Assembly (NCBI GenBank): GCA_963931925.1 | Contig: OZ007574.1 | Coordinates: forward strand, 31,964,461-32,028,460 | Direction of reading: 5' to 3' | From: Onchidella celtica | Taxonomy: Eukaryota > Mollusca > Gastropoda > Systellommatophora > Onchidiidae | Length of the DNA stretch: 64,000 nucleotides | In this document: in pieces, positions 35,801-44,179 of the stretch | Layout of the letters: each line of letters starts with the position of its first letter | Numbering within the stretch: the first letter of the stretch is position 1 | Position numbers and translations under genes: made by a program | Notes under the pieces: generated by a model | What the model saw: only the letters and a program-made list of their open reading frames with translations | The model's database searches: none | Told to the model about the DNA's origin: nothing

Positions 35801-37397
35801 TAATTTTAACACATTGGTAAACCTCTAAAAAAGTTGTTTTGTAAAGAAAAAAGTCTTGTAAACGAGTATAAAAGTTATTAAATCAAGTTGTAGATCTCAG
35901 CCTCTCTCAGAAAGGGCAGGATCCTCGTCAGAAAATAATTCTTTCATGGATCCGCAAGAATTTAGTGCCTTCTACGGATATATGCATAAAGTCTACACAT
36001 TCAGTTCAAATGTTTTATTGATAGATGGCAATTGCATGCCACACATTCAGGCGGATCTTCCCGCCTAAGTAAAAAAAAAGGGTGTGTGAGGTGCTCACTA
36101 AAAAGTGGGTCACATGATCAAGATTGAGTTTCCAAATATAATTTATTTTAACAACTAAAATCTGTCCCTCAAAAGGCTTTTTGCACATCATTTGATGTTC
36201 AAGTTATTTTAACAAGTACCTTTTTCGGACTCTACATACTAATACCCTAAGAAATCATGAAAATTGTTGATTTTAAATGGCCAAGATCACTACTTTATAT
36301 CATGCACCTATTTGAAAATAACAGTGATTCAGAAAACTTTGACTGAGTGAATTTTTACCATCAGCAAACCTGAGAAAATATTTCTAATAGGTGTATTCCT
36401 CATTGTGAACAATGAACTTGATGGACCAGCTTCTGACTTACACAATTTGCTAATATTGGTCACATAGTATGTATAATATGAGGAAACTGCCTTTAACCTC
36501 GAAGAAACAAGCTCTAATGACTGCCAGCCTAATTATAATGCTTTGAAATATTAATCCTGAAAATCGATTAAAACAACAAGTTTTTGTGAGTTATTCTATC
36601 TTCATTATTTTCTGTTCAAAATATCAATGCTGCTATAAAAAAAAATGTTTTTTATGGACTGAAGTAATCTAAATGTTTTTTTCCCTACTTGTATTATATG
36701 CTGAATTGTGTGTCTTTACAAATACAGCAAATTCCGTGGTTTCATTATAACTTATTATAAGAAATACATCCTACATTAATCAATTGGTATTGGCATGAAA
36801 TTAAAAAGCTCTATATGTGTTATCTCTTTTAGTCGCGCAGTGGTAGATTTTGACTGATGTTGTCACACCAATCACAACACATTTGTGACACATTTGTAAC
36901 ACTGTCATCAAAATTATTTCATATTGATATGGGGAAGATTTCTCAACACAATCAACAAACAAAGAAAAAGAAATCTGAACTAGCACCATGATATGATGAC
37001 ATCTGTTGTGAAATGTGTAAATTTAACAGAAATCAAATGATGGTATGAAATCTGAATGATTAATGACTCAACTCACCACAACCCCTAATGAAGGAGTCTC
37101 CCAGAGAGATTCATTTGTGAGTTTGTTGAAGTAATAGGGTCGCCCTTCCCGCCTGCTCCAAAACTTCCTCCAACCTGCTTGCAGTAATTCTGGAGGTAGA
37201 TCATGGACAGGATCTGGGGACATGGGCTGTGGTGAACAGGGATGGGACCCTGTAGAGTTCTGATGGTTTAAGTGTACAGGATTTGATCCTGGCACCATTG
37301 AGGTTTGTATATGAAGTTGGGGATGACTCCCAGAGGGTAATGATTCTTTGCTTGCTGTCGCAGAAGTTGAAGCACCCTGTGACACAGGGTCAGCCAT
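20836..37397 (-). CDS. PCIF1: PCIF1/CAPAM, cap-specific mRNA (2'-O-methyladenosine-N6-)-methyltransferase, 12 coding exons
   Basis: Coding exons in transcript order: 37397-37077, 35276-35077, 34809-34655, 33678-33447, 32179-32080, 31611-31449, 30561-30386, 25076-24990, 24463-24279, 23505-23311, 22439-22362, 20995-20836. All introns are GT-AG, phases agree, and the total of 2052 nt gives 683 residues plus stop, close to human PCIF1 (704). The WW domain is near residues 68-104 (W76, W99). The catalytic NPPF motif is at 555-558 in exon 10, preceded by the conserved [19 protein letters not shown] block. The family binds phosphorylated RNA polymerase II CTD through the WW domain and uses SAM to form m6Am at capped mRNA 5' ends in the nucleus. 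The start is the ATG at 37395-37397, in an exon whose acceptor lies at about 37449. The weakest part is the short divergent C-terminus in exon 12. The introns hold many transposons. Confidence 0.96.
21377..21568. mobile_element. MITE-like family B, copy 1 (192 bp, PCIF1 intron 11)
   Basis: Ends are inverted: AGCCAGCATCCCTA at the left and TAGGGTTGCTGGCT at the right. The interior (CAATCCGAC..., AAACTTGATGTCAG) is related to 41200-41395 and 52857-53049. Noncoding. Confidence 0.6.
21631..21700 (+). repeat. 3' tail fragment of a LINE/SINE-type repeat
   Basis: TAAAGCGCTTAGAG...GGCGCTATATAAATG followed by (TTA)n. This AAAGCGC...GCGCTATATAAAT plus trinucleotide tail is a well-known 3' end of SINE/LINE repeats in marine animals. 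Only the tail is seen here. Confidence 0.6.
22521..22866. mobile_element. MITE-like family C, copy 1 (PCIF1 intron 10)
   Basis: A 17-bp perfect inverted terminal repeat ATAGGTAGAATGCGCAT occupies 22521-22537 and 22850-22866. The 346-bp element contains no ORF of interest. About 260 bp of its interior (22560-22815) is the reverse complement of 32441-32700 at roughly 80-85% identity. Intron 10 spans 22440-23310. Confidence 0.8.
25145..25168 (+). repeat. Poly(G) tract
   Basis: 24 consecutive G preceded by an A run. Length is likely unreliable in assembly. Confidence 0.9.
25257..25454. repeat. Duplicated PCIF1 intron 6 segment, lying in intron 7
   Basis: About 195 bp is nearly identical (about 95%) to 31252-31448 in the same orientation. 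On the gene strand it begins at the splice donor after exon 6, so this copy keeps a donor-like GTGGGTAATT at its edge (25449-25454) but not the exon. Confidence 0.85.
25826..26078 (+). repeat. Dispersed repeat family D, copy 1
   Basis: Aligns with 56541-56803 over about 260 bp (about 85%). Both start with GCCGAATATTCGGCTC (an inverted-repeat core) and share TCTCGAAATATTGAATCC and AAAGAAAAAACATCTTTG blocks. Confidence 0.8.
26544..29525 (-). CDS. APE endonuclease-reverse transcriptase polyprotein (intact)
   Basis: The first in-frame ATG is at 29523-29525, giving 993 residues; the frame is open further upstream (a TTG at 29561 adds 12 residues, and no stop appears until about 29690). In the 1005-residue frame, the APE-type endonuclease spans about 36-285 with IASWNVRSM (Asn41), SETRW (Glu70), GDANAKIG (Asp179, Asn181) and SDHH (Asp274, His275). 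The RT spans about 510-800 with [18 protein letters not shown] (Asp649), GVRQGC and FADD (751-752). A basic C-terminal tail follows. There is no RNase H, no gag-like ORF1 and no zinc knuckle, as in RTE-clade elements. It nicks target DNA and reverse-transcribes its own RNA. All catalytic motifs are intact, so it is potentially active. Confidence 0.95.
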   Translation of the reverse strand: MKDNGQSRKDATGPTAPSSSKSLRIASWNVRSMYEAGKSAQVTMEMRRYRLHILGVSETRWIQSGLKQLNTGEKILYSGREDKKHTEGVAIILSKHAQRSLRGWEPYGRRIILASFTTKNKNINMNIVQIYAPTNEATDEDKDDFYNQLQEIVDTLPRKDVNIIMGDANAKIGQDNTGYEDIMGCNGLGQMNENGERFASFCAFNSYVIGGSVFPHKRIHKATWISPDGVTENQIDHFCITRRFRRSLEDVIVQRGADVGSDHHMLLARLKLRLKKQGTRAGTKRRKFQVSLLDGDKKEEFQLTLRNRFKPLVDLEETVDLETHWAKVKGVFTSTCQDVIGEKKVEHKEWISQKSLDLIRIRRDLKERVNASRTRSPRVGNQEEYRASAKEVKKSIKKDKEEFIGMLAEKAEKAATGGHMRILYQTTKTLAGKYGKPEVPVKDYNRKAIFGKEAQAKRWIEHFNSLLNRPPPSNPPDILPARNDLPISCDPPTKAEINDAIKQLNRGKAAGPDQIPPEALKADAAGAAEGLHSLFSRIWIGGKFPKDWKEGHLVKLPKKGDLSNCSNYRGITLLSIPGKVFNRIILKRIQNATDQKLREEQAGFRSNRSTTDQIATLRIIVEQSLEWNSQLIVNFLDYEKAFDSIDRETLWRILRHYGIPEKMVNLIKSMYEGTSCRVVHDGELTDSFDIKTGVRQGCLLSPFLFILVIDWLMKETTSGGRNGIQWTPWTQLDDLDFADDLALLSHTHDQMQAKTTALNKISESIGLRIHPAKSKVLKIVAPLSEQVTVGDQPLEDVESFCYLGSIIDNKGGTEAEVKARIGKAQAAFTSLSKIWRTKDISLKTKLRIFNSNVKSVLLYGCETWNASQACIKRIQVFINRCLRKLLKIRWTDKVSNEIVWKRTRQNPVREEIGRRRWRWIGHTLRRPGNSITKKVLDWNPQGKRSRGRPRGTWRRARENDVQRSGKTWNNVKRLAHDREGWKVFVGGLYPDPG
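29560..29766 (-). promoter_or_regulatory. Structured 5' leader of retrotransposon copy 2
   Basis: On the element strand it contains a hairpin-forming GTCGTAAGAGGCGAC (29682-29696) and, downstream, AGTTGGC-GGTGG-GCCAACT, a perfect 7-bp stem. The coding frame is already open after the TAA inside the first hairpin but has no AUG until 29525. The role in internal promotion or translation is inferred. Confidence 0.5.
29896..30320 (+). repeat. 31-bp minisatellite, about 13.7 units (PCIF1 intron 7)
   Basis: Nearly perfect units starting ACTGGCTGTGACATTCC and ending TTAGTATGA(T/A). The main variation is the last base of the unit plus one GGTT for GGCT change. The array ends 65 bp from the exon 7 boundary at 30386. 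Confidence 0.97.
31252..31448. repeat. Source (or sister) copy of the intron 6 duplication
   Basis: Intron 6 sequence directly following the PCIF1 exon 6 donor; almost identical to 25257-25454. Confidence 0.85.
32392..32809. mobile_element. MITE-like family C, copy 2 (PCIF1 intron 4)
   Basis: The ends GCCCATTGCG (left, about 32392) and CGCAATGGGC (right, about 32798-32807) are inverted, next to an AAGATGGCC motif at both ends. The interior 32441-32700 is the reverse complement of the copy at 22560-22815. Orientation is opposite to copy 1 within the same gene. Confidence 0.75.
32903..33331 (+). mobile_element. Non-LTR reverse transcriptase fragment insertion (PCIF1 intron 4)
   Basis: The 429-bp insert lies between direct repeats GTCACTGT at 32895-32902 and 33332-33339. 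From about 33007 to 33280 it encodes an RT segment with [10 protein letters not shown] (the YADD-type catalytic box) and [20 protein letters not shown]. It is antisense to PCIF1 and differs from the RTE-like copies, so it comes from another LINE. Both ends of the RT domain are missing. Confidence 0.7.
33007..33327 (+). pseudogene. Reverse transcriptase fragment (palm, FADD box)
   Basis: About 90 residues of recognisable RT palm around FADDIVL. It is open but lacks the fingers and thumb. Upstream codons from 32893 are not RT-like and the last 20 residues also diverge. A dead fragment. Confidence 0.7.
33753..33787 (+). repeat. Poly(C) then CT simple repeat
   Basis: A run of about 20 C followed by TCTCTCTCT. 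It directly precedes dispersed repeat E copy 1; the other copy of E is followed by a GA array. Confidence 0.85.
33827..34115 (+). repeat. Dispersed repeat family E, copy 1 (PCIF1 intron 3)
   Basis: About 290 bp aligning with 47832-48118 in direct orientation at about 90%. Shared blocks include CTGAACGCTTGACACG, ACAGATGTTACATAGC and AAATTTAAGGCCTGAAGAG. Noncoding. Confidence 0.85.
35655..36100 (+). repeat. Dispersed repeat family F, copy 1 (PCIF1 intron 1)
   Basis: About 450 bp related to 41446-41935 (about 85%). Shared blocks include GTCTTGTAAACGAGTATAAA, AGCCTCTCTCAGAAAGGG, AAATAATTCTTTCATGGAT and CATGCCACACATTC. Noncoding. Confidence 0.85.
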
Positions 37398-37448
37398 GAT
37401 TGCTGACCAATACCCGAGGCCTGCTGTGATTCTATGTGAATTGGACTC
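37077..37448 (-). other. PCIF1: PCIF1 exon with the start codon (5' UTR plus WW-domain coding part)
   Basis: The acceptor on the minus strand is TTTTCTTTTCAG followed by GAGTCCAATT; about 50 nt of 5' UTR then precede the ATG at 37397. The donor GTGAGT follows residue 107. This exon holds the Ser/Pro/His-rich leader and the whole WW domain. Confidence 0.85.
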
Positions 37449-39337
37449 CTGAAAAGAAAAGTAATAGGTAATTGCATAAAAATGTCTTTCACATTGTTTC
37501 AAGAGAATAATCTGCCACTGAATAACTTCAAACTGTATTTTATAATATTATGACATGAAAGGATCACAGAATCCGATTATCTCCAGAAGACAAACCTAAG
37601 GGAGGGGTTCCATCCTAGGAGGACTTCCTTCATGCTGTGAGCATTACGAAAACATACATCAGTAGGACTAACTCGGCAGTGGAGCACTGACTCATCTCAC
37701 ATGGATACTCTTAAAATTGCATTCTTGAGTCACCATCAGAATAACAGGATCTGATAATCCTCCCTTACTACAGAACAAAGCTTTACCAACACAGTTAAGA
37801 ATGGAATGTGCACATCGATATTCCCAAATACTTTATCACCTCTTCAAAAAAACATTTAATTAACTGTCCATCAAATATGTGCAACCTCCTCTTTTCCCAA
37901 ATTATTATTGTACTCACATTATTGGATCCACATGGCAAAAAATAACCACAAAATTAAGACTGCCATTCCGTAGTGCACCCAGCTGAAAAAACAGTATGAC
38001 CAATATCTCCTTCCTACCGCATCACAGTCTCACACCCAATCCATAAATCCCAATACTAACCCAGTGCATTCTCAGACATTTACACTATAATATGAATTGT
38101 GCATTAAATGCCTAAAATTTGTTCATGGAATGAAGACTTGGTATCCCTACCTTCAGAATTAAATGCATTAGGAATTCCCCTTCATGTCAAATCATTAATC
38201 TCATTTCCACTGTCAAGTACCTATCTCTACATGCACAAACTGCTGGCTGTTGAGTACTTTCCATGATTAAACAGTTACTTCTGACTTGTGATTAAATAAA
38301 ATGCCTTCAATGGCAATAACTTAACTTCATGGTTCTCACTGAATATACCTCAATCAGTACCATACTGATTGGCAATTGTTACCATGTGAAAAATAGTGGT
38401 ATTATGTGGCCTCACAAATAAGCTGAAATTAAAGATTGCAATAAATTCTGGACAATTTATATTGAATACATGTCTCCATGTGACTTCCAATATTATAATT
38501 TTAGGGCTTGTCTGTTCATTATCATGTGCCACTTCTCTAAGAGTGGTTGGTAGGCATAATAAATCCTTATGCTCCATGGCAACAATTACATGAAAATTAA
38601 ACAAAATAAATCAGAATCATTTTTGCACATGCCTGGTTGTGTAACATGTTATAATCAGGTGTGGTATACTACTACTTGCCGGCTTTAGAGAGACAAAAGG
38701 ATGAACATGAAAAAATAAAAATTGTATGCAACAGTAACCTAAAACTGATTACATTTACAGTCCAGGCACCTTTTCCATACCAGTTACCTGGCATCAGGTA
38801 GGCTACAATATTCCACATGTAATAAATTAACCTGCATTATATGTATTACTTTGCAAAGGAATAATATGAAAAACTACTGTCTCCAATTTAGCATGATAAA
38901 TTAATTATTGCAAATTGCTGGCATTTTTTTTTATTCCATCTATCATTGGTTTTGCCTCCTCTAAAATCTTCCCATAACCATTGTAGGTATTTCACCTATA
39001 TATGAATTTTAATATTTACAAAATCTGTATTGCCAGTTGCTCTAATAGTTAGTATTTGCATGTGCATGGTTAACTTAGTTACAGAAATAAAATTGTTTGA
39101 AGCAGATGGACAAAACAGGACAATGACTACAAACAATATAGAAAGGAAAAGGCAAACACATTATGTATAGCTCTAGCAAAATAGTGTATTCTTCAACAGT
39201 GAATTATAGTAGGTGGCATTTTTTTATTTATCATTTGATAACCGATGGAGCAATGCAAAGTTTATCATGTAGAATAGATAAATCGATAACTAATGCACTT
39301 TATGAGCTGCTTGTCGGGTATCCAGAAAAGCACTTAC
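37449..39337 (-). other. Probable first intron of PCIF1, otherwise featureless
   Basis: Lies between the candidate 5' UTR exon and the start-codon exon. AT-rich, without ORFs or repeats I can support. Confidence 0.4.
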
Positions 39338-39430
39338 AGTGGCTGTAAGCAAAAACTTTTCTAGTCGACAATTCGCCCGTAAGCACAGTCGCCATCTTGG
39401 TTTGGCAATAGCTTGGGCTAATGTTATAAA
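39338..39430 (-). other. Candidate 5' UTR first exon of PCIF1, with a short upstream ORF
   Basis: On the minus strand a Kozak-like AAGATGGCG (ATG at 39393-39395) runs open for 19 codons to a strong donor CCACT/GTAAGTG at 39338. If spliced to the acceptor at 37448, the junction makes CAC-T/GA, an immediate stop, so it would be an upstream ORF and not an N-terminal extension. The 5' boundary is arbitrary. Position and splice quality suggest a first exon; no promoter motif is obvious. Confidence 0.45.
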
Positions 39431-39815
39431 AAGGTACTGCAGCTCTTTGCAACGGAACAAAAGTAGTATTATGCCAGGGATATTTAATAAAAGTTGAATT
39501 GAATGCGTTTTCAAATTTTTTACACACATAATAATGATTCCGTTTGCATGAATTACATGTTACGAGAAATATAATTATGTATGCATATTTTTTTCAAACA
39601 TCAGCAGTGGAATTTTAGTTTTGTTTCATTATTCCGATCGCTTTTTAATGTGTTAATAATGACGCGTCCAATGTGTTATTTGCATAATATATGCAGGGCC
39701 AGTGATTCCTGTTTGTTGCATTTTGAATAACTGGAAATGAGAATTAGTTTATACCTAGGATAGCTGAATCTGAATGTTAATACAATTTATATGAAAATAA
39801 GAACAATCTCTCTCA

Positions 39816-39818
<3 letters not shown>

Positions 39819-39867
<49 letters not shown>

Positions 39868-39910
39868 CTCTCTCTCTCTTTCTCTCTCTCTCTGTCTCTC
39901 TCTCTCTTTC
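39819..39910 (+). repeat. (CT)n microsatellite
   Basis: About 90 bp of CT dinucleotides with occasional interruptions (GCCTCT, GTCTCT, TTTCT). Confidence 0.95.
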
Positions 39911-40596
39911 CCTCGCAAGCGCGCGCTCGCCTGGATTTTTAAAAAAAAGACACAGAAAATAATGATAAATAAATAATTACTTATTATTCTAACGAGGACA
40001 ATGGAATGATCTTAGAGTAAAGTACGTAACATCACTATTGAAATAGTGTCATACGGAGTGGAACGGTACTGTGCATTTTAGATGAATTCTCCCGCGTTAT
40101 CCTAGATCAGAAATTGCAGAATTAAAGTCTCCAACTGAGGAACTAAAATATCTTTGCAAATGACACAGGCTATTTCCTCTGTGTACATTTCAGGCCTTTT
40201 CCACAAGAAAACACTTTGTTACAGATTACAATCTTTATCCAGATGAGAATTTAAAACAGAGACAAGCCCAGTATAATTAGGAAGATGCATTTTATAATCC
40301 GCTGGCACTCACATGAGCATATTCATTTTTTAACATAATTTTAAAATACCCACGAAGTGAAGTATTTGCTGAACCATCCATCGAATACTTAGGCCCACTC
40401 ATATTTGGCGATTAACAGTTGCTTTTATAATTCTTTTTAAAAAAGCTATCCTTCACAAGGAAAAATGAGAATTGAGCTTGGAACAGATTCTTTTTCTGGC
40501 TAAACCATATTGTTCCTTTTCGGTGCCTTTCTAAATTAATCATTAAAAGTATTTATGAAAAGTATTTATTTAAATGAAAATTTAAAAAAAAAAAAA

Positions 40597-40669
40597 AGCC
40601 CCCAGGGAGGATCGAACTCCCGACCCCTGGTTTACAAGACCAGTGCTCTAACCACTGAGCTATGGAGGC
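40597..40669 (-). tRNA. tRNA-Thr (anticodon TGT)
   Basis: On the minus strand: acceptor 5' GCCTCCA pairs with 3' TGGGGGC (one G-T wobble), D arm GCTC/GAGC, anticodon stem CTGGT/ACCAG with loop CTTGTAA (anticodon TGT), and T arm GGGAG-TTCGATC-CTCCC. The T discriminator is followed by a long T run, a Pol III terminator. A-box and B-box (GGTTCGA-type GTTCGATCC) sequences are intact, and the sequence strongly resembles animal tRNA-Thr(TGT). No intron. Confidence 0.95.
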
Positions 40670-41199
40670 GTTGGACATCGTGGCAACCAGAAAAGTGTCT
40701 TTCGACAACCCTCGTAAAGCCTCGTGCAAGAGTCGCGGGTGGAATTCCCGTGAACTATTTTAAGATATTTTGAGGAAAGTGGGCCGAATGCGAAGGCATG
40801 TTGTCTCGTGGTGTTATCAGAGACCCGGCCGGTATTGCTGTGACTGGGTTTGTGCTGTTATATTTTGGAACGTGCAGCGCAAACCTGTCCGTCCACATCG
40901 GCGGGGCGAAGGAGGAGGAGGAGAGCTGTATCTCATAAAAGATAGTAGACAAACTCTACTGTCTTTGATCTTATGTAGATCATGCCGACACAACGACATC
41001 GTGATTACGAAAATTGTCATTGAAGGTTTATTGAGGTTGAAAATTTGTAGTGCTGGTGATTTATAACAATCAAAGCGGTAGAAAGGTAATAATTATCTCT
41101 GGGCCGCTAATGTAGATGAATTGAAAGTTAGTTGTAGGCCTACTGCTCTGAAGTGTAATTTTTAGCAAATAGTATAATTGAAGTGTAATGTATCCCTGC

Positions 41200-41395
41200 A
41201 GGCGGTATCCGTAGTCCAATCCGACGTGGATTTCCATATGGGATCAGTAGTATTATGGTGGGGTTGCATCCCCTACATCAAGCAGATGTCGGCATGGTGT
41301 CGTAACCAGGCGATCTATGCAGGAACTATGTCAACCCTGCGAGCAAACTTGACCTCATTAATCCTGCACGTTGAATTTCTGTAGGACTGCTGGCT
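41200..41395. mobile_element. MITE-like family B, copy 2
   Basis: Shares CAATCCGACGT, GTCGTAACCAG, GCAAACTTGAC and the right end GTAGGACTGCTGGCT with the copies at 21377 and 52857. The left terminus is less clear. Confidence 0.5.
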
Positions 41396-41445
41396 GAGAC
41401 ATAATAAATAGTATTATAATGTCCCGTTAGTGGTCCACTGTTGGG

Positions 41446-41935
41446 TTTGAGTTTTGGGTTTTACCGGGCGTCGACACGGCAACGTCCACTTTGCACCCTT
41501 CACGGTCTATTTAGGTACACGTTCTTTATTATTATTTTTATCTTTCGCATTCAGAGGTGTTAAGTTTAACATAGCATATATATAATACATTCATATAATT
41601 TTAACACATTAGTAAAATTCTAAGAAAAAGTTGTTTTGTAGGCTATAGATCTGGAAAAAGTCTTGTAAACGAGTATAAAAGTTATTAAATCAAGTTGTAG
41701 ATCTTATTTATAGCTTAGCCTCTCTCAGAAAGGGCAGGATGGTTGCGGATCCATGTCAGAAAATAATTCTTTCATGGATACGCAGACATAGTGCCTTCTT
41801 CAGATACGCATGAAGTCTACATTTTCAATCAAAATACCATGTACATGTATGTTGTATTGATAGTTGGCAACGGCATGCCACACATTCGGGGAATCTTCCC
41901 CCCGAAATAAAAAAAACGATATGTGAGGTGGGAAT
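41446..41935 (+). repeat. Dispersed repeat family F, copy 2
   Basis: Direct-orientation partner of 35655-36100. It has an additional TTATTTATAGCTTAG insertion relative to copy 1. Confidence 0.85.
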
Positions 41936-44179
41936 GACCCAGACGGAGTCTACTAGGGACAATTTCATCTTTCCGAGCAGCATAATTATCTTTAAGAAAA
42001 AAAAATCAACAACAACAAAAACCGCAATGGAGAATGTATCTCTATGCCATCATCAATTTTAGGCCAACGTACGCCATTCATCGATTAGGGGGAACGTGGT
42101 TGGGGGCGGGGGGAGGGGGTCATCAGTGATACCATAATAATCTCCTCCTTAATGCCACACATAATAAATTATGGCAGTCGAACCGCAGAGCAAAATGATA
42201 AAACAAACAATTTGAAGAGATAAAACACTACAGGTCATAGTAGACATCTCGAAAGGAGAAAAATGTGCCCCCCCCCCCCGGCCCCCTGTCTCCCGTGTAG
42301 GCAGAGAAAGAGATCAAACGAAGAAATAACCATAACAAACGAACAAATTAAAATGTACAGCAGAACTTAAGTGGTTGTTATGAGCCACCCATAAAAGACG
42401 CAAGCTAGATTTTGGTAATTTTTACTCCACCTCCTTTTTTTCCCAATTAAGCGTACGTAACTTAAATAATGGACGACCCAGGTTTGATGTCTTTGTATGA
42501 TCACCGCGCATAGCATTTGCACCTCGGCTTATGGATGACCCCGAAGGTTCTGTTATTTAACTGATTCACTTCTATAAGCCGCTCTCGGCCGTTCATACGA
42601 AAAAAAAAGCACCCGATTAAAATGGTGCATGGAAATTACACAGACAGTAGATGTTTGTTTTTAAATTTCCAATAATTTGGCATTTATCTATATCTCACAA
42701 TGTTTTCTCATAGCTTTAGTACTGATGCTTGACTTTCAGTGTATGGGTATTATGAGAGCTGTGGTCATCTTAAGAAAACACAAGGAGAGTATTGGACGTT
42801 ATAGCCTAAATTTCGTATCTTGCATGTTGTATGGGGAAGAAAAGGCTCCAAAAGTAGTTGCAGACAACTGCTGTTCCGTGGCAATTAAAACTTAATTAAT
42901 TTCGCAAGACGGAAACAGTAATACTTATCACTGGCAATGGCATGTAGAGGTTTGGTGATGCCCGGTGCCAACTCCTTGATTATGTGGCCCAAGACCGCTA
43001 CTACTAATATTATTATTATCTTAATCAGCATTACGTAAAGCATTTGCATATAACAGGTTCTCTACTCTGGTCTCGCTTGTTGAAACACGGATCCACATTC
43101 ACCACGGATCCACATTCACACCAGCTTGTGGAGCTGTAGAGAAGCTTGTACAACGATGTTAACAGCGATAATTTCAAATTTCAAAAAAACTTAATTTTAA
43201 TAGCATTCTTGACTTGGGTGCCCCCTGAAATGGATGCCTGGGGCCCTCGCCCTTTCTGCACCCTCTTTGCATGGCACTGATTACAGGGCTTTCTGTAAAT
43301 TACAGGGATTTAATAATCTTTACTTGAGAGCCCTTATGTAATCAAATTACAGACCTCTAAAGGGTCTCAAAGATATACCTAGATGCCTTCTTTTTTTTCC
43401 TTCACTGTGCGTCTTCCAGTAATCAAAGACAAAACACAAAAAACGTCTATTTCTGTAGAGCAGCTGCTTTAGAAGGGTGCGATGGCTGAAAAAAAAAACC
43501 AGTAGAGGGACGCCGACGTTGTATACTTCATTACTTTACGACCTGTTCTGTTATATCCATTCTATAACGGCCTATTAGTATTACCACTTCCGCCCATCAA
43601 CAAAGGCAGGAAATAACCACTATATTATTATACAATATACTCAGCGACCTTATCAGATTCCTCGTCTCGACGCATGGTTTTCTCCTTCCTGGTACATGTA
43701 TTTTCAAAGCGAAACACGCAGTTTGTGGAGTCAGTTTCTTAATATGTGGTGGTCGAGCTGTGTTGTTGCTGGTGCTGTTTGTGGGGCTTGCACGGACAGA
43801 CAGACAAACAGAAAGGTAGGTTGGTAGGAAGTTAGGTAGGTAAGTAAGTAGGTAGGTAGACAGATAGACGGACGGACAGATGCACTGTAGATAGACAGAC
43901 AGACAGATAGATAGATGGTATAGCTGAAATTATATCACTGAACATTTTACACAATCTGGGAGCAATAATAATAATTTAATTAACTAATTGTTTATTTTGA
44001 ACAGCCTCCTGTGAGTGTCATGAACAATATGCTGTTAGCACCAGTTTCAATATGATTTTATAATGTAATGACGACAAACAGTAGCGAATTTAGAAATTAC
44101 AGCTTACAGTACGAGGCTGAACATAGTGCCCGAACGTGTATGCTAGGACACAAGGAGTTAAAGTGTAAGAATAAGAGTT
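41936..44179. other. Intergenic stretch with simple repeats, no supported gene
   Basis: Contains G/C homopolymers (about 42105-42118 and 42268-42279) and a GTAG/GACA/GATA simple array at about 43800-43916. A small tandem of ATCCACATTCAC lies near 43090-43118. An open frame at 42677-42895 has no recognisable motif. Confidence 0.45.

Noticed and set aside
39791-39976. Leu/Ser-rich open frame
   Set aside because: Translation of the (CT)n microsatellite.
42677-42895. 72-residue open frame
   Set aside because: No homology I can recognise and no gene context.
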